Notes: generated from the letters alone by a model not told the origin. DNA of 52,413 bases from JBBRYW01 sp038253945 (GCA_038253945.1 JBBSGR010000017.1:1-52413); one strand, 5' to 3'. Positions 22,977 through 31,987 are shown, counted from the first letter of the stretch. Numbers and translations: made by a program.

Positions 22977-24008
22977 CTACGGGAGGATCAAGTGGCTGTC
23001 GCCGAACTCGTGCCAGCGGTAGCCATGCTCCGTCGCTGCTCGATAGCAGCGATCGAGGAGCTCGTCTCCCGCCGCCGCACGCAGCAGCTGCAGGTGCGAC
23101 GCCTCGGGCTCGTGCCAGCCGGTGAGCAGGCCGTTCACCGCCCGGAGTCCCCGCTCCGGCGTCACGACGAGGTTCGTCCAGCCCGCACCGGCACTGACGC
23201 ACCCGTCGCGGTCGGCGACTGACTCGAGCGCACGGACGACGGTCGTACCGACGGCGATCACTCGGCCGCCCCAGCGGCGGACAGCGTTGACGAGCCGCGC
23301 CGTCTCGGTGGAGACGCGGTAGCGCTCCGGGTTGGGGGCCTCGTGCCGCTCCGGCGAGGAGACCCCGGCGTGAAGCGTGACCGGCGCGACGAGAACGCCG
23401 TTCGCGACGAGCTTCGTCAGGAGCTCGGCGCTGAAAGGCCGGCCGGCGCTCGGCATCTCGGCGCTTCCGGGCTCGAGCGCGTAGACCGTCTGGTAGGCCT
23501 CGAGCGGCCAGGCGCGCGGGACGTAGCCGTACCGGATCGGCTGCGCGTTGGCCCGCAGGTACGACTCGAGCGGCAGGGGCAGGTCGAGCCGCGCAAGCCA
23601 GAGACGCCGGCCGCCGGCGTATGGGGCGAGAATCGCGGCGCGTCCGCGGGCCGGCAGCGCATACTCCTCCCCCACGTGCGCCTCGTGAAAGGGCGAGCCG
23701 GCGAGCCGGAGCTCGACGATCCAATGGTCGGCGGCGTGCTTCGGCGCGGGTGTCGACAGATGGAGCTCGAGCGCCGTCCCGTCCGCGCGCTCGGCCGAGA
23801 GCGAAGCCGGAAGCGTGGCCGAGGTGTTGACGACCAGGAGGTCGCCCGCCGCCAGGAAGCCCGGCAGCCTGTCGAAGCGCGTGTGCACGATGCTCGCGTC
23901 GCCGCGGCGCGCGACCATCAGTCTCACCTGGTCGCGCGCTAGGCCGCGCGCCTCGGGCGGCTCGTGCGCCTCCGGCCGCGCAGGCAGCTCGAATGCAAGC
24001 GCGCTCAT
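22977..24008 (-). CDS. queA: S-adenosylmethionine:tRNA ribosyltransferase-isomerase
   Basis: A 343-residue QueA-type protein, the enzyme that transfers the ribosyl part of SAM to 7-aminomethyl-7-deazaguanine in tRNA to make epoxyqueuosine. Family landmarks are the N-terminal LPARPEAHEPPEARGLARDQVRLMV, GDLLVVNTSATLPASL, the GTTVVRALES segment and TGWHEPEASHLQLL near the end. Its length is normal. The ATG at 24008 overlaps the SDR stop by four bases. Other queuosine genes are not in this window, and some actinobacterial QueA relatives act outside the queuosine pathway, so the exact substrate is not certain. Confidence 0.88.
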   Translation of the reverse strand: MSALAFELPARPEAHEPPEARGLARDQVRLMVARRGDASIVHTRFDRLPGFLAAGDLLVVNTSATLPASLSAERADGTALELHLSTPAPKHAADHWIVELRLAGSPFHEAHVGEEYALPARGRAAILAPYAGGRRLWLARLDLPLPLESYLRANAQPIRYGYVPRAWPLEAYQTVYALEPGSAEMPSAGRPFSAELLTKLVANGVLVAPVTLHAGVSSPERHEAPNPERYRVSTETARLVNAVRRWGGRVIAVGTTVVRALESVADRDGCVSAGAGWTNLVVTPERGLRAVNGLLTGWHEPEASHLQLLRAAAGDELLDRCYRAATEHGYRWHEFGDSHLILP

Positions 24009-24682
24009 GCGCGCGCCTCGGCCAGGTCGCGGGCGCGGTAGCGGCCGCTCGGAAGATCGCCTTCGATCAGCGCGAGTAATCCCGGAACGCTCTCCTCCGG
24101 CGGCGGGCGGTCCGAGATGTCCGCGCCGGGAAAGGCCTCCTGCTGCATCCGGGTGCGCATGTCGCCCGGGTCGACGGCGTAGACGCGCAGCTCGGGGCGC
24201 TCGACGGCGAGAATGGCGGTGATCTGCTCGAGCGCGGCCTTCGCAGAGCCGTAGCCGCCCCAGCCTTCGTAGGCCTCGACGGCCGCGTCCGAGGTGACGT
24301 TGACAATCCGTGCGCCGTCGGCGAGGTGCGGAACGGCGAGCTGGACGAGCGCCAGCGGCGCGACCACGTCGACCTCGTAGACGCGGCGAAGCTCGTCGAG
24401 CGGGTAGTCGGCCAGGTTCGGCTGCGGGCTCGGCCCGAGCAGACTCGCGTTGTTGACGAGCAGGTCGATCGAGCCGCCGGCCGCGGCGACGAGCGCACTG
24501 CGATGATCCGGATCGCTGACGTCGCCGGGAAGCGCGACGACGTCAGGGGTTCCCACCCACGCGGTGTCGAGCGGCCCGGGGTCACGCGCATCGACGACGA
24601 GCCGCCAGCCGCGTTCGGCGAGGGCGCGGGCGAGTGAGAGACCCAGCCCGCGCGAGGCTCCGGTGACGATGCCGACGGGCAT
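24005..24682 (-). CDS. short-chain dehydrogenase/reductase
   Basis: A 225-residue classical SDR. The NAD(P)-binding TGASRGLG is at 7-14, NNAS at 77-80, and the catalytic Ser131, Tyr144 and Lys148 (YGSAK) are all present. The C-terminus is short. ATG 24682 follows the normal start MPVGIVTGASRG. It is translationally coupled to queA through an ATGA overlap, but no functional link is evident; SDR substrates cannot be read from sequence. Confidence 0.9.
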   Translation of the reverse strand: MPVGIVTGASRGLGLSLARALAERGWRLVVDARDPGPLDTAWVGTPDVVALPGDVSDPDHRSALVAAAGGSIDLLVNNASLLGPSPQPNLADYPLDELRRVYEVDVVAPLALVQLAVPHLADGARIVNVTSDAAVEAYEGWGGYGSAKAALEQITAILAVERPELRVYAVDPGDMRTRMQQEAFPGADISDRPPPEESVPGLLALIEGDLPSGRYRARDLAEARA

Positions 24683-24731
24683 GCCCTCAGGCTACGAGCC
24701 GTGCTGGCTCGAACGCCAGGGGCAATTGGTC

Positions 24732-25370
24732 CTAGGACCTCGGGCCGAGGCGCGCGGCGTAGAGGGCCGCCTGCGTCCGGTCCGAGACCCCGAGCTTGGC
24801 GAGCACGTGGCTCACGTGCGACTTGACCGTCTTCTCGGCGATGCCGAGCTCGCGCGCGATCCGCTTGTTGGCGAAGCCGCGTCCGATCAGCCCGAGCACC
24901 TCCTGCTCGCGAGCGGTCAGCTCGGCCCGCGGGGCGCCTTCGCCTTCGACCAGGGCGTCGACGAGCCGCGCCGCAACCGCGGGGTCGATCATCGCCTCGC
25001 CGGCGTCGGCGGCGCGAATCGCGCGCGCCAGATCCTGGGGCTGCACGTTCTTCAGTAGGTAGCCGGCGGCCCCGGCTCGAAGCGCGGGCAGCAGGCGCTC
25101 GTCGTCGAGAAAACTGGTGAGGACGAGCACGCGCGTGGCAGGCACGCGCTCTCTCAGCTCGCGCATCGCCTCCACGCCGTCGCGCTCGGGCATCACGAGA
25201 TCCATGACGACGACGTCTGGGCGCAACCGCTCTGCTTCCCGGACCGCCTCCACCCCGTCACCGGCCTCACCGACGACGTCGAGCCCGTCCTGCAGCTCGA
25301 GGAAGGTGCGTAAGCCTTCCCGCACCACCGCGTGATCGTCGACGATCAGGACGCGAATCGGCTCAGACAC
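24732..25370 (-). CDS. NarL/LuxR-type response regulator
   Basis: A 212-residue two-domain regulator. The receiver domain (2-120) has DD at 11-12 and phosphoacceptor D57 (VVVMDLVMP). The LuxR HTH (about 145-205) has LTAREQEVLGLIGRGFANKRIARELGIAEKTVKSHVSHVLAKLGV. GTG 25370 is the right start (SEPIRVLIVDDH); the longer frame is a shadow of the kinase gene, with which it overlaps by 8 bp. It is the cognate output of that kinase. Target genes are unknown. Confidence 0.93.
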   Translation of the reverse strand: MSEPIRVLIVDDHAVVREGLRTFLELQDGLDVVGEAGDGVEAVREAERLRPDVVVMDLVMPERDGVEAMRELRERVPATRVLVLTSFLDDERLLPALRAGAAGYLLKNVQPQDLARAIRAADAGEAMIDPAVAARLVDALVEGEGAPRAELTAREQEVLGLIGRGFANKRIARELGIAEKTVKSHVSHVLAKLGVSDRTQAALYAARLGPRS

Positions 25371-26496
25371 CGCGGGTCTCCAGGCGCACGGTCGCCCCGC
25401 TGCCCGGGGTCGAACGGATCTCCAGCAGGCCTCCGAAGCGCTGCGCGCGCTCCTCCATCGAGGTGAGGCCGAGGTGCATCGATCGGAGCTCGGGCGAGGA
25501 GGGGTCGAAGCCGCTTCCGTCGTCCTCGATCTCCAACAGGAGATGGTCGCCATCGCCCCGCAGCCGCACCGTTACGCGGCTCGCGCCGGCGTGCCGGAGC
25601 GCATTCTGGAGAGCTTCTTGCGCGATCCGAAGCACGTCCGGGTCGCGGACGGCGTCACGGGCGATCTCGCCCTCGACCTCGAGCTCGATCGCCCCGGACT
25701 CGAACCGGCGCAGCGCGTCGACGTGCTTGCGCAGCGCGCCCGCGAGCCCGTCCCGCGCGAGGTCGGGCGGTCGCAGCTCGAAGATCAACGAGCGGAGCTC
25801 CTCGAGCGCCTCCTGCGCGAGCGTCTTCAGCTTCGCCACCTGCTCGCCGGCCGCCGCCGTATCGCGACCCAGCAGCGTTCCGGCAGCCTCGGCCGTGAGC
25901 ACGAGGCTGAAGAGCTTCTGGCTGACGGCGTCGTGCAGCTCCAGCGCGAGCCGGTTTCGCTCCGACAGGACCGAGAGCTCACGGCTGCGCGCGTGCAGCC
26001 GCGCGTTCGTGATCGCGATCGCCGCGTGCGCGGCGAGCAGCTCGATCATCTGCTGATCCGCTCCGGTGAACTCGGCTGCTCCCACCTTCTCGGTCAGGTA
26101 GAAGGCCCCGATCACCTCCGTTCGGGCGACGACGGGCACGCCGAGGAAGGACCGCATGTCGGGATGACCCTTCGGCCACCAGCCCCGGAAGCGCGGGTCG
26201 TCGTGGATGTCGCTCGTTCGCAACGATTCCGCCGTCTCGAGCATCGCGCCGAGCATCCCGTGCGTCCGCGGCAGCGGGCCAAGTGCGGCAACCAGCTCGT
26301 TGCTCATTCCCGCGGTCAGGAACCGACTGAAGCCGCCGTCGCCGTCGGGCACACCCACGGCCGCGTAGCGGGCGCCCACCAGCTCGCAGGCGCTCTCGAC
26401 CAGGCGCTGCAGCACCTCCTCGTCGGATCGCTCGGCGGCGACCGCCAGCACGGCGTCGCTCACGGCGCGAAGCGTTGGACTCAGCTCGTCGACCAA
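25363..26496 (-). CDS. GAF-domain sensor histidine kinase (HisKA_3 type)
   Basis: A 377-residue soluble kinase. The GAF domain (about 25-165) has FLGVPVVARTEVIGAFYLTEK. The dimerisation/phosphoacceptor segment ERNRLALELHDAVSQKLFSLVL places the autophosphorylated His at 188. The HATPase domain has AQEALQNALRHAGA, EDDGSGFD and LGLTSMEERA (N, G1 and G2 boxes). There is no membrane segment, so the signal is intracellular, perhaps redox, gas or a small ligand bound by GAF. It resembles DevS/NarX-type kinases. It overlaps and is cotranscribed with the response regulator. Confidence 0.93.
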   Translation of the reverse strand: MVDELSPTLRAVSDAVLAVAAERSDEEVLQRLVESACELVGARYAAVGVPDGDGGFSRFLTAGMSNELVAALGPLPRTHGMLGAMLETAESLRTSDIHDDPRFRGWWPKGHPDMRSFLGVPVVARTEVIGAFYLTEKVGAAEFTGADQQMIELLAAHAAIAITNARLHARSRELSVLSERNRLALELHDAVSQKLFSLVLTAEAAGTLLGRDTAAAGEQVAKLKTLAQEALEELRSLIFELRPPDLARDGLAGALRKHVDALRRFESGAIELEVEGEIARDAVRDPDVLRIAQEALQNALRHAGASRVTVRLRGDGDHLLLEIEDDGSGFDPSSPELRSMHLGLTSMEERAQRFGGLLEIRSTPGSGATVRLETRGV

Positions 26497-26517
26497 GGGC
26501 GCGCCTTCGCCGCCCGC

Positions 26518-26883
26518 TCAGCCCTCGTCGGACGCCGGCCGCTCCCGCAGCCGCTGCTCGAGGAGCGCGAGCCGCTGCGCGAGCACGACGTTCTGGTCCG
26601 AGAGCTTCGAGATCACCGTCGAGTAGTGCAGCAGGACGAGCAGGATGAAGAGCGTTCCGATTGCGAACAGCATCGCGGGCGGATACGTCTCGATCCCCAT
26701 CCACCCGGCCATCGTGTTCAACCCGCCGCGCCAGAGCGAAAGCACGAGCACGACGATGCCGGTCAGTAGCCACAGGAGCGCGTAGCGCTCGCGTAGGGAG
26801 CGTCGGCGGATCAGCTCGAAGACGACGAGCAGGAGCAGCAGCGCAGCGACGGCGGCGGCGAGCGAGACGCGAAGCGGAGTCAT
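26518..26883 (-). CDS. DUF2304 membrane protein
   Basis: A 121-residue protein with three membrane segments (AAAVAALLLLLVVFELI, LLTGIVVLVLSLW, AMLFAIGTLFILLVLLHYST). A cytoplasmic heptad-rich tail follows (KLSDQNVVLAQRLALLEQRLRERP). DUF2304 proteins are usually found beside a GT2 glycosyltransferase, as here, where its start overlaps the GT2 stop by four bases. It probably anchors or assists the polyprenyl-phosphate glycosyltransferase. Confidence 0.85.
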   Translation of the reverse strand: MTPLRVSLAAAVAALLLLLVVFELIRRRSLRERYALLWLLTGIVVLVLSLWRGGLNTMAGWMGIETYPPAMLFAIGTLFILLVLLHYSTVISKLSDQNVVLAQRLALLEQRLRERPASDEG

Positions 26884-27653
26884 CGTTCCTCCTCAGAGGG
26901 CACGACGTACCGCCGAAACATGCCGACGAAGAGCGCGAGCAGAACCTTGACCATGTAGTAGACCGAGTTGAGCGCGCCGATCGACGAGCTGCCGGCCCGC
27001 CGCTCGCGCATGCGGACTGCCACCTCGCACAGACGCAGGCGATGCTTGACGACCATGACGGTCGCCTCGACCTCGGGATAGTCGTGCGGGTAGTCGCGCG
27101 CGAACAGGGCGATCCCGCGGCGGTTGACGACCCGGAAGCCCGAGGTCGCGTCGGTGACCCGCTGCCGGACGAGCAGCGAGATCGTCCGCGCGAAGAAGCC
27201 GATTGCGAGCCGGCGCAGGAGCGGCACCCGGTAGCTCCTCTCCCCCGCGAAGCGCGAGCCGACCACCATGTCGACGCGGCCGTCGAGCACGGGCTCGAGG
27301 ATGGCCGGCAGCTCGCTCGGGTCGTGCTGGCCGTCTCCGTCGACCTGCACCGCGAGGTCGAAGCCGTTCTCGAACGCGTAGCGGTAGCCGGTCTGCATCG
27401 CCCCGCCGATCCCGAGGTTGAACGGCAGCTTGAGCACGTGGGCGCCGTGCTCGCTGGCTACAGCGGCCGTGCGGTCGCTGGACCCGTCGTCTACGACAAC
27501 GATCTCGAAGCCGGGATCGAAGCGGTGAATCTCGTCGATCACCGATCCCACGGTCGCCTCCTCGTTCAAGGCGGGCACGATCGCCAAGCGCTTGCGCGAC
27601 TGCAGGCGCTCGAGCAGCTCGGGGGGGCTCGAGCGCTCGAGCACCTCAGCCAT
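26880..27653 (-). CDS. GT2 family glycosyltransferase (DPM1-like)
   Basis: A 257-residue GT-A glycosyltransferase resembling dolichyl/polyprenyl-phosphate sugar synthases. It has VPALNEEATVGSVI, VVDDGSSDRT (nucleotide site) and QVDGDGQHDP (DxD-type metal site). An RxxTDATSGFRVVNR segment and a hydrophobic pair near the end (YYMVKVLLALFVGMF) follow. ATG 27653 gives the normal start; the longer frame is an overlap with the next gene. It likely transfers a sugar to a polyprenyl phosphate carrier for surface polysaccharide or glycolipid. It is part of the minus-strand cluster up to the sugar transferase at 30420. Confidence 0.9.
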   Translation of the reverse strand: MAEVLERSSPPELLERLQSRKRLAIVPALNEEATVGSVIDEIHRFDPGFEIVVVDDGSSDRTAAVASEHGAHVLKLPFNLGIGGAMQTGYRYAFENGFDLAVQVDGDGQHDPSELPAILEPVLDGRVDMVVGSRFAGERSYRVPLLRRLAIGFFARTISLLVRQRVTDATSGFRVVNRRGIALFARDYPHDYPEVEATVMVVKHRLRLCEVAVRMRERRAGSSSIGALNSVYYMVKVLLALFVGMFRRYVVPSEEER

Positions 27654-28869
27654 GGACGGGGACCCGCCTTGCGGGGACATCGACGTCGAGCAGCTCGAGC
27701 AGCCGGCGGGCCCGCCGGGCGTAGGTGTGCTCGTCGAGTGCGCGCTCGCGCGCGCGCGCGCCCATCGCCTCGGCTTGAGCCGGATCGTCGAGCAGCTGCC
27801 GGTACGCAGCGGCCGCGTCCTCTGCCCCGCTTGCGACGAGCAGCTCTTCCCCCCGCTCGAACCAGGCGTCGAGCCCCTCGTAGGGGTTGGAGACGATCGC
27901 CGCGCCCGCCATGGCGAGCTCGAAGGGGCGCGCGGTCGACGAGCCGCGCAACTGGGCGTGCGTCCGCCGCGTGATGTTGAGGTTGATGCGACTCGCGGAG
28001 ATTGCCTCGTTGAAGGCGTTGAACGGGACGTCGCCCACCCCGCGGGCGCGGCCGGTGTCGCCCCGGAAGTCCCGACCACCGAGGGCGAAGCTCACATCCG
28101 GAAGCGACCGGCTCGGCTCGCCGACCAAGGCGCGCATCCAGTCGCGGCGGAACTTGTCGCCGTACCCGTAGAAGAAGACATCGTGCCGCTTGGTGACCGG
28201 CAGCGGACGAAAGAGCTCCGGGTCGGCGCCCCACAGCACTGCCTCGGCGCGACGGGCGCCCAGCTCGCGCAGCCGGTCGAGGCCGCCCTCGGAGTTCGAG
28301 ACGACGAGGTCGTACTCGCCCGGATCGGCACCGTGGTAGTAGTTGAAGCCGGTGTCCATGCCGCCGAACTCCGGGAAGCTCATGGGCACGTCGCCGTCGT
28401 AGAAGGCGACCGGGACGCCGAAACGCTCCTGCAAGAACGTCGGCACCCCGCGCAGGTGACTCATCGGGACGGTGAAGACGACGACCGCTGCGATATTCCG
28501 CTCGCGCTCGAGGATTCGCTCGAGATGGCGCTTCCAGCGGGGGGTCACCCAGCGCCAGATCACCTCCTGAACAACGCGGTCGGAGGCAGTGACGGGCGGG
28601 TTGTCCTCCGATCTCCGTAGGTAGCGATCTCCCTGGAGACGGGCCGCCGTGTCCCGTGCGAGCGCGAAGAGCTCGCCCTCTCGGTAGCAGGGGTTCGGGT
28701 ACGTCCTCCACCACGGCGAGTCGATCGCACGACCGCGATACGGGGTTACAACGAGATCCACCCCCACCTCGTAGAGTCCTTTCCAGAGCTGCCACCACGC
28801 GGGCGTGCACCCGTACCGAAAGTCGAGATCGACTGCCGAGGCGACGGCCAGGACTTTCGGTGCCGCCAC
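27646..28869 (-). CDS. CgeB-like glycosyltransferase
   Basis: A 407-residue protein resembling CgeB / Glyco_trans_1_2 family enzymes. The N-terminal half (KVLAVASAVDLDFRYG, YDGDVPMSFPEFGG, YDLVVSNSEGGLDRLRELGA) is Rossmann-like. The C-terminal half has FPLP-like LFRPLPVTKRHDVFFYGYG, INLNITRRTHAQLRGSSTARPFELAMAGAAIVSNPYEGLDAWFE, the typical acceptor/nucleotide region, and a terminal helix. GT-B fold is inferred. It overlaps the GT2 gene by 8 bp and follows the sugar transferase by 7 bp, so it belongs to the same polysaccharide cluster. Donor and acceptor unknown. Confidence 0.8.
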   Translation of the reverse strand: MAAPKVLAVASAVDLDFRYGCTPAWWQLWKGLYEVGVDLVVTPYRGRAIDSPWWRTYPNPCYREGELFALARDTAARLQGDRYLRRSEDNPPVTASDRVVQEVIWRWVTPRWKRHLERILERERNIAAVVVFTVPMSHLRGVPTFLQERFGVPVAFYDGDVPMSFPEFGGMDTGFNYYHGADPGEYDLVVSNSEGGLDRLRELGARRAEAVLWGADPELFRPLPVTKRHDVFFYGYGDKFRRDWMRALVGEPSRSLPDVSFALGGRDFRGDTGRARGVGDVPFNAFNEAISASRINLNITRRTHAQLRGSSTARPFELAMAGAAIVSNPYEGLDAWFERGEELLVASGAEDAAAAYRQLLDDPAQAEAMGARARERALDEHTYARRARRLLELLDVDVPARRVPVHG

Positions 28870-28875
28870 GGCGCC

Positions 28876-30420
28876 CTAGTAGGCGCCGCGCGCCAGCAGG
28901 ACCGCGGGAATCGTCTTCACGAGGATCGACACGTCGAGCCAGATCGACCAGTTGTCCAGGTAGTAGAAGTCGAGCCGTACGAGCTCGTCGAAGCTGAGGC
29001 TCGAGCGGCCCGAGATCTGCCAGAGACCCGTCATCCCGGGCAGCACGAGGTACCGCTTGCGATGCCAGTCCTCGAGCTTCGCGTAGTCGCGCAGACGGAG
29101 GGGGCGGGGGCCGACGAGACTCATCTCGCCGCGCAGCACGTTCAGGACCTGCGGAATCTCGTCCAGTGAAAGCCGGCGGAGGAAGGCGCCGATCCCCGTC
29201 ACCCGCGGATCGTCCCGGATCTTGAACAGGGGGCCGTCGGCCTCGTTGGCGGACTCGAGCTCGTGTTGGCGCTGCTCGGCGTCCACCTCCATCGTCCGGA
29301 ACTTGAGCATGACGAACTCGCGCTCGTGGAGCCCGATCCGGCGATCTCGGTAGAAGACGGGGCCGCTCGAGGACAGCTTGATGGCAGCGGCGATCGCGAG
29401 CCAGAGCGGTAGACCGAGGCCGATCACCAGAGCGCTGACGAGCACGTCGAACGTCCGCTTGAGCGCCCACTCAGTTCCGACGAAGAACGGCGGGCGAAGC
29501 TCGAACAGCGGCACCGCCTGCCCGGCGACGTATTCGCCGCGCTGGACGAGCAACTCGGTCGTCTTCGGTGCAATCCGGACCTGCACGCCGTGCCGGTGCG
29601 CCTGGGCGACGATCTCGATCAGCGCCGGATCGTCGAAGTCCGAATCGTTGACGATCAGCTCGTCGACCGCGCGCTCACCGAGGATGCTAGGGAGCGCCTC
29701 GATGCGGCCGAGCACCGGAACACCCGCGCCGTCCCCCGACGGCGTCAGCGCGCCGACGAAGAGGTAGTCGATCCCGACCCGACGCGCCCCGAGCGCCCGG
29801 TGCAGGCCGTCCACGTTCTCGGCCTCGCCGACGAGCAGAACACGGCGACGGACCCCGGCGATCCGGAGGATCAGCTCTGTCAGGCCTTCATAGCCGCCTC
29901 GGAAGAGGCCGATGCACAGGCTCGTCAGGGCCACCCCAGCCGGAAAGATGCCGAGTGTCCCGAACTCGTGGCCCGTGCCGAGGCCGAAGGCCACCGTCAG
30001 GAGCGCGACTATCACGAGCGACGAGAGAACGCGCCCGAAACCGCCGCGCAGCTCACGTGCTCCGTAGAGGCCCGCCTGCCAGAAGACGAGGACGGTAACG
30101 AGCGTGAGGAACGGCAGGATGTTCGTCAACTCGTCCCAGAGGAGCCCCCAGAGCAGCTCGTGCCCCCGGTAGGCGTCCCGGAGAGCAAGGGCTGCGTAAA
30201 GCCCCAGCACGAGTCCGCAGAAGTCGAGAAAGACGAGGCAGGCGATGCTCGCCACGCGCCGCGCGAGCGGAAGCAGGATTCCGCGGGTGAGCAGGAGGGG
30301 CTCGGCCGAGCGAACGTCCCTCTCCGGCGGGAAGCGAAGCGTCTCCGGATCCCGGGCGGAGGCGGTAGGCGAGGGCGGATCCGCCCACTGCGTCGACTTT
30401 GTTGCCACCGAGCGACGCAT
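28876..30420 (-). CDS. polyprenyl glycosylphosphotransferase (exopolysaccharide initiation)
   Basis: A 514-residue bacterial sugar transferase (WbaP/EpsL type) that places the first sugar-phosphate on undecaprenyl phosphate. The N-terminus has about five membrane segments (residues 50-180). A soluble CoA-binding-like domain follows (RRRVLLVGEAENVDGLHRAL). The catalytic module is KRTFDVLVSALVIGLGLPLWL, GPVFYRDRRIGLHEREFVMLKFRTM, RRLSLDEIPQVLNVLRGEMSLVGPRP. It starts the minus-strand glycan operon (with the two glycosyltransferases and DUF2304). ATG 30420 is the first start after stops. The 84 bp to secG contain a possible -35-like TTTACA but no clear promoter. Confidence 0.93.
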   Translation of the reverse strand: MRRSVATKSTQWADPPSPTASARDPETLRFPPERDVRSAEPLLLTRGILLPLARRVASIACLVFLDFCGLVLGLYAALALRDAYRGHELLWGLLWDELTNILPFLTLVTVLVFWQAGLYGARELRGGFGRVLSSLVIVALLTVAFGLGTGHEFGTLGIFPAGVALTSLCIGLFRGGYEGLTELILRIAGVRRRVLLVGEAENVDGLHRALGARRVGIDYLFVGALTPSGDGAGVPVLGRIEALPSILGERAVDELIVNDSDFDDPALIEIVAQAHRHGVQVRIAPKTTELLVQRGEYVAGQAVPLFELRPPFFVGTEWALKRTFDVLVSALVIGLGLPLWLAIAAAIKLSSSGPVFYRDRRIGLHEREFVMLKFRTMEVDAEQRQHELESANEADGPLFKIRDDPRVTGIGAFLRRLSLDEIPQVLNVLRGEMSLVGPRPLRLRDYAKLEDWHRKRYLVLPGMTGLWQISGRSSLSFDELVRLDFYYLDNWSIWLDVSILVKTIPAVLLARGAY

Positions 30421-30504
30421 TGTAATGGGGAGTCTACGAGCCCATCGTAAGCCCCCTGTAAAGGCACCAGCGCGCGAGGTGGAGGCGGAGTGGCCCGGCG
30501 GCCC

Positions 30505-30726
30505 CTACTTCAGCAGGTGGAAGAGGGCGACCGTGTCGAGGAAGAAGACGATGCCGACGGCAATCGTCAGCCTCGTCAGGTTCTTCTCGACGATGTGGGT
30601 GCCGCCCTGGGAGGCCGGGGTGAAGCCCATGCCCCCGAGCCCCGTGTCGCGGCCGGAGTGCATCAGGATGAGGCCGACCAGCGCGAACGAGATGAGGACG
30701 TGCCAAATTGCGAGCACCGTGAGCAC
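30505..30726 (-). CDS. secG: preprotein translocase subunit SecG
   Basis: A 73-residue SecG with two membrane helices (LTVLAIWHVLISFALVGLILM and LTIAVGIVFFLDTVALFHLL). The conserved loop HSGRDTGLGGMGFTPASQGG lies between them. It assists SecYEG protein export. The length is normal. It stands alone, transcribed away from the small helical gene at 30751 and toward the glycan operon. Confidence 0.93.
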   Translation of the reverse strand: MLTVLAIWHVLISFALVGLILMHSGRDTGLGGMGFTPASQGGTHIVEKNLTRLTIAVGIVFFLDTVALFHLLK

Positions 30727-30750
30727 CTCTCCAGGATACAGTCAGTTTCC

Positions 30751-31017
30751 ATGAAGCCCGACGAGGCCCGCGACAAGATCCAGAAGCTGCTCGTGACGGG
30801 CGACAACCGGCTCAAGCAGGGCGTCGACCCGGCGAAGGCGCGAGCGAGCTACGCGCAGGCGCTCGAGGTCGCGCGCCAGGTGGGGCTCGAGGAGAGCGTC
30901 CGCCCGCTCGTCGAGATCAGGCTCGCCGACCTCGATGCCGCCGAGGCGGGCTCCGGGTCTGGCGAACGGACGCCGCGCGTTCGAGAATCGCCTCCAGGCG
31001 CGCCGCCTGCAGTCTGA
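30751..31017 (+). CDS. small TPR-like helical protein
   Basis: An 88-residue protein starting at ATG 30751. MKPDEARDKIQKLLVTGDNRLKQG and ARASYAQALEVARQVGLEESVRPLVEIRLADL form two helical hairpins resembling a TPR unit, and the tail is low-complexity. Its last 101 bp overlap the 3' end of the convergent GT4 gene on the other strand. The coding pattern is convincing for the first 65 residues; the tail might be an artefact of read-through past a lost stop. Function unknown; it may be part of a protein-protein interaction module. Confidence 0.65.
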   Translation: MKPDEARDKIQKLLVTGDNRLKQGVDPAKARASYAQALEVARQVGLEESVRPLVEIRLADLDAAEAGSGSGERTPRVRESPPGAPPAV

Positions 31018-31975
31018 GGTCGTGCTCGGCGGCGGCCGCGCGCGCCGCAGTGTTCGGCCTCGGGAGCGCCGCAGCTCGTTCGAGTCCCACCGCGATCGCC
31101 GCCTCGTCCAGCGGGTCGACGAGGATTCCGGCTTCGGGAGGAACGAACTCCGGCGGGCCCCCGACCCGCGTAGCGACGACCGAGCGCTCGCACGCCATCG
31201 CCTCCAGCAGGGCCTGGCCGAACGGCTCCACGACACTCGGCTGGCAGACGACGTCGCAGGCGGCGAGCCAGCGAGGAATTTGGGCGTGGGGCACGGCGCC
31301 GACGATCGTAACGCCGGGCCTACCCTCGAGCTGCGGCCGCTCCGGCCCGTCGCCCAGGAACGCCAAGCGGCCGCGCTCGAGTGTCGCGAACGCGTCCGCG
31401 AGCCGGACGACGTTCTTTCGCGCGCTGAGGGCGCCGATGCAGAGGAACGCGGGACCCTCGCCGCTCCAGGCGAGCTCACCGCGCGCGGCCTCTGCGTTCC
31501 CCGCCCGGAACCGCTCGAGGTCGACGCCCGAGTCGACCACTTCGATCTTTCCCCGCGCGGCCGGGATCCGAGCCTCGAGCTCGCGGCGCAGGTAATCGGA
31601 CACCGCGACGACGGCCGAGGCGCGACGAACGACAGCCCGTGTCGCGAGTCGTACGCCCGGGATGGCGCCGACGTTGTGAACGTCCTGCCCGTGCGCGGTG
31701 ACGACGAGAGGAGCGCGGTCGGCGAGCGCTCCGATCAGGCCGGTCGGGAAGAGAAAGTGGGCGTGGATCACGTCCGGCCGGCCGCGGCGGGCAGCCGCGA
31801 GCGCCAAGCGCGAGAGCGTCAGCCACCGGAGCTTGCCGCCGGCACGGCTCCTCAGAACCGCCAGCTCGACCTGGTGCCCGCGAGCTCGGAGCGCGTGCAC
31901 GGTGTCCTGGACGAAGGTACCCAGGTCGGGGTCGCTGGGACCGGGGTACATCTGCGAGACGACGAGGATGCGCAC
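30917..31975 (-). CDS. GT4 family glycosyltransferase
   Basis: A 352-residue GT-B glycosyltransferase. The N-terminus MRILVVSQMYPGPSDPDLGTFV, HAHFLFPTG and VVTAHGQDVH are typical. The donor domain shows GALSARKNVVRLADAF and the EX7E-type motif EPFGQALLEAMACERSVVATRVGG. It probably uses a nucleotide-diphospho sugar to extend a surface glycan or glycolipid. It follows the mutase gene by 12 bp on the same strand, and its 3' end overlaps the small TPR-like gene from the opposite strand. Confidence 0.92.
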   Translation of the reverse strand: MRILVVSQMYPGPSDPDLGTFVQDTVHALRARGHQVELAVLRSRAGGKLRWLTLSRLALAAARRGRPDVIHAHFLFPTGLIGALADRAPLVVTAHGQDVHNVGAIPGVRLATRAVVRRASAVVAVSDYLRRELEARIPAARGKIEVVDSGVDLERFRAGNAEAARGELAWSGEGPAFLCIGALSARKNVVRLADAFATLERGRLAFLGDGPERPQLEGRPGVTIVGAVPHAQIPRWLAACDVVCQPSVVEPFGQALLEAMACERSVVATRVGGPPEFVPPEAGILVDPLDEAAIAVGLERAAALPRPNTAARAAAAEHDLRLQAARLEAILERAASVRQTRSPPRRHRGRRA

Positions 31976-31987
31976 CGGTTGGGACTT

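Noticed and set aside
22738..23724. 328-codon minus-strand frame beside queA
   Set aside because: It translates through tRNA-Thr and its terminator; the rest is a shadow of queA.
27566..29470. 634-codon minus-strand frame through the glycosyltransferase genes
   Set aside because: Arg/Ala/Pro-rich sequence in the wrong frame; the CgeB-like and sugar transferase genes explain the region.
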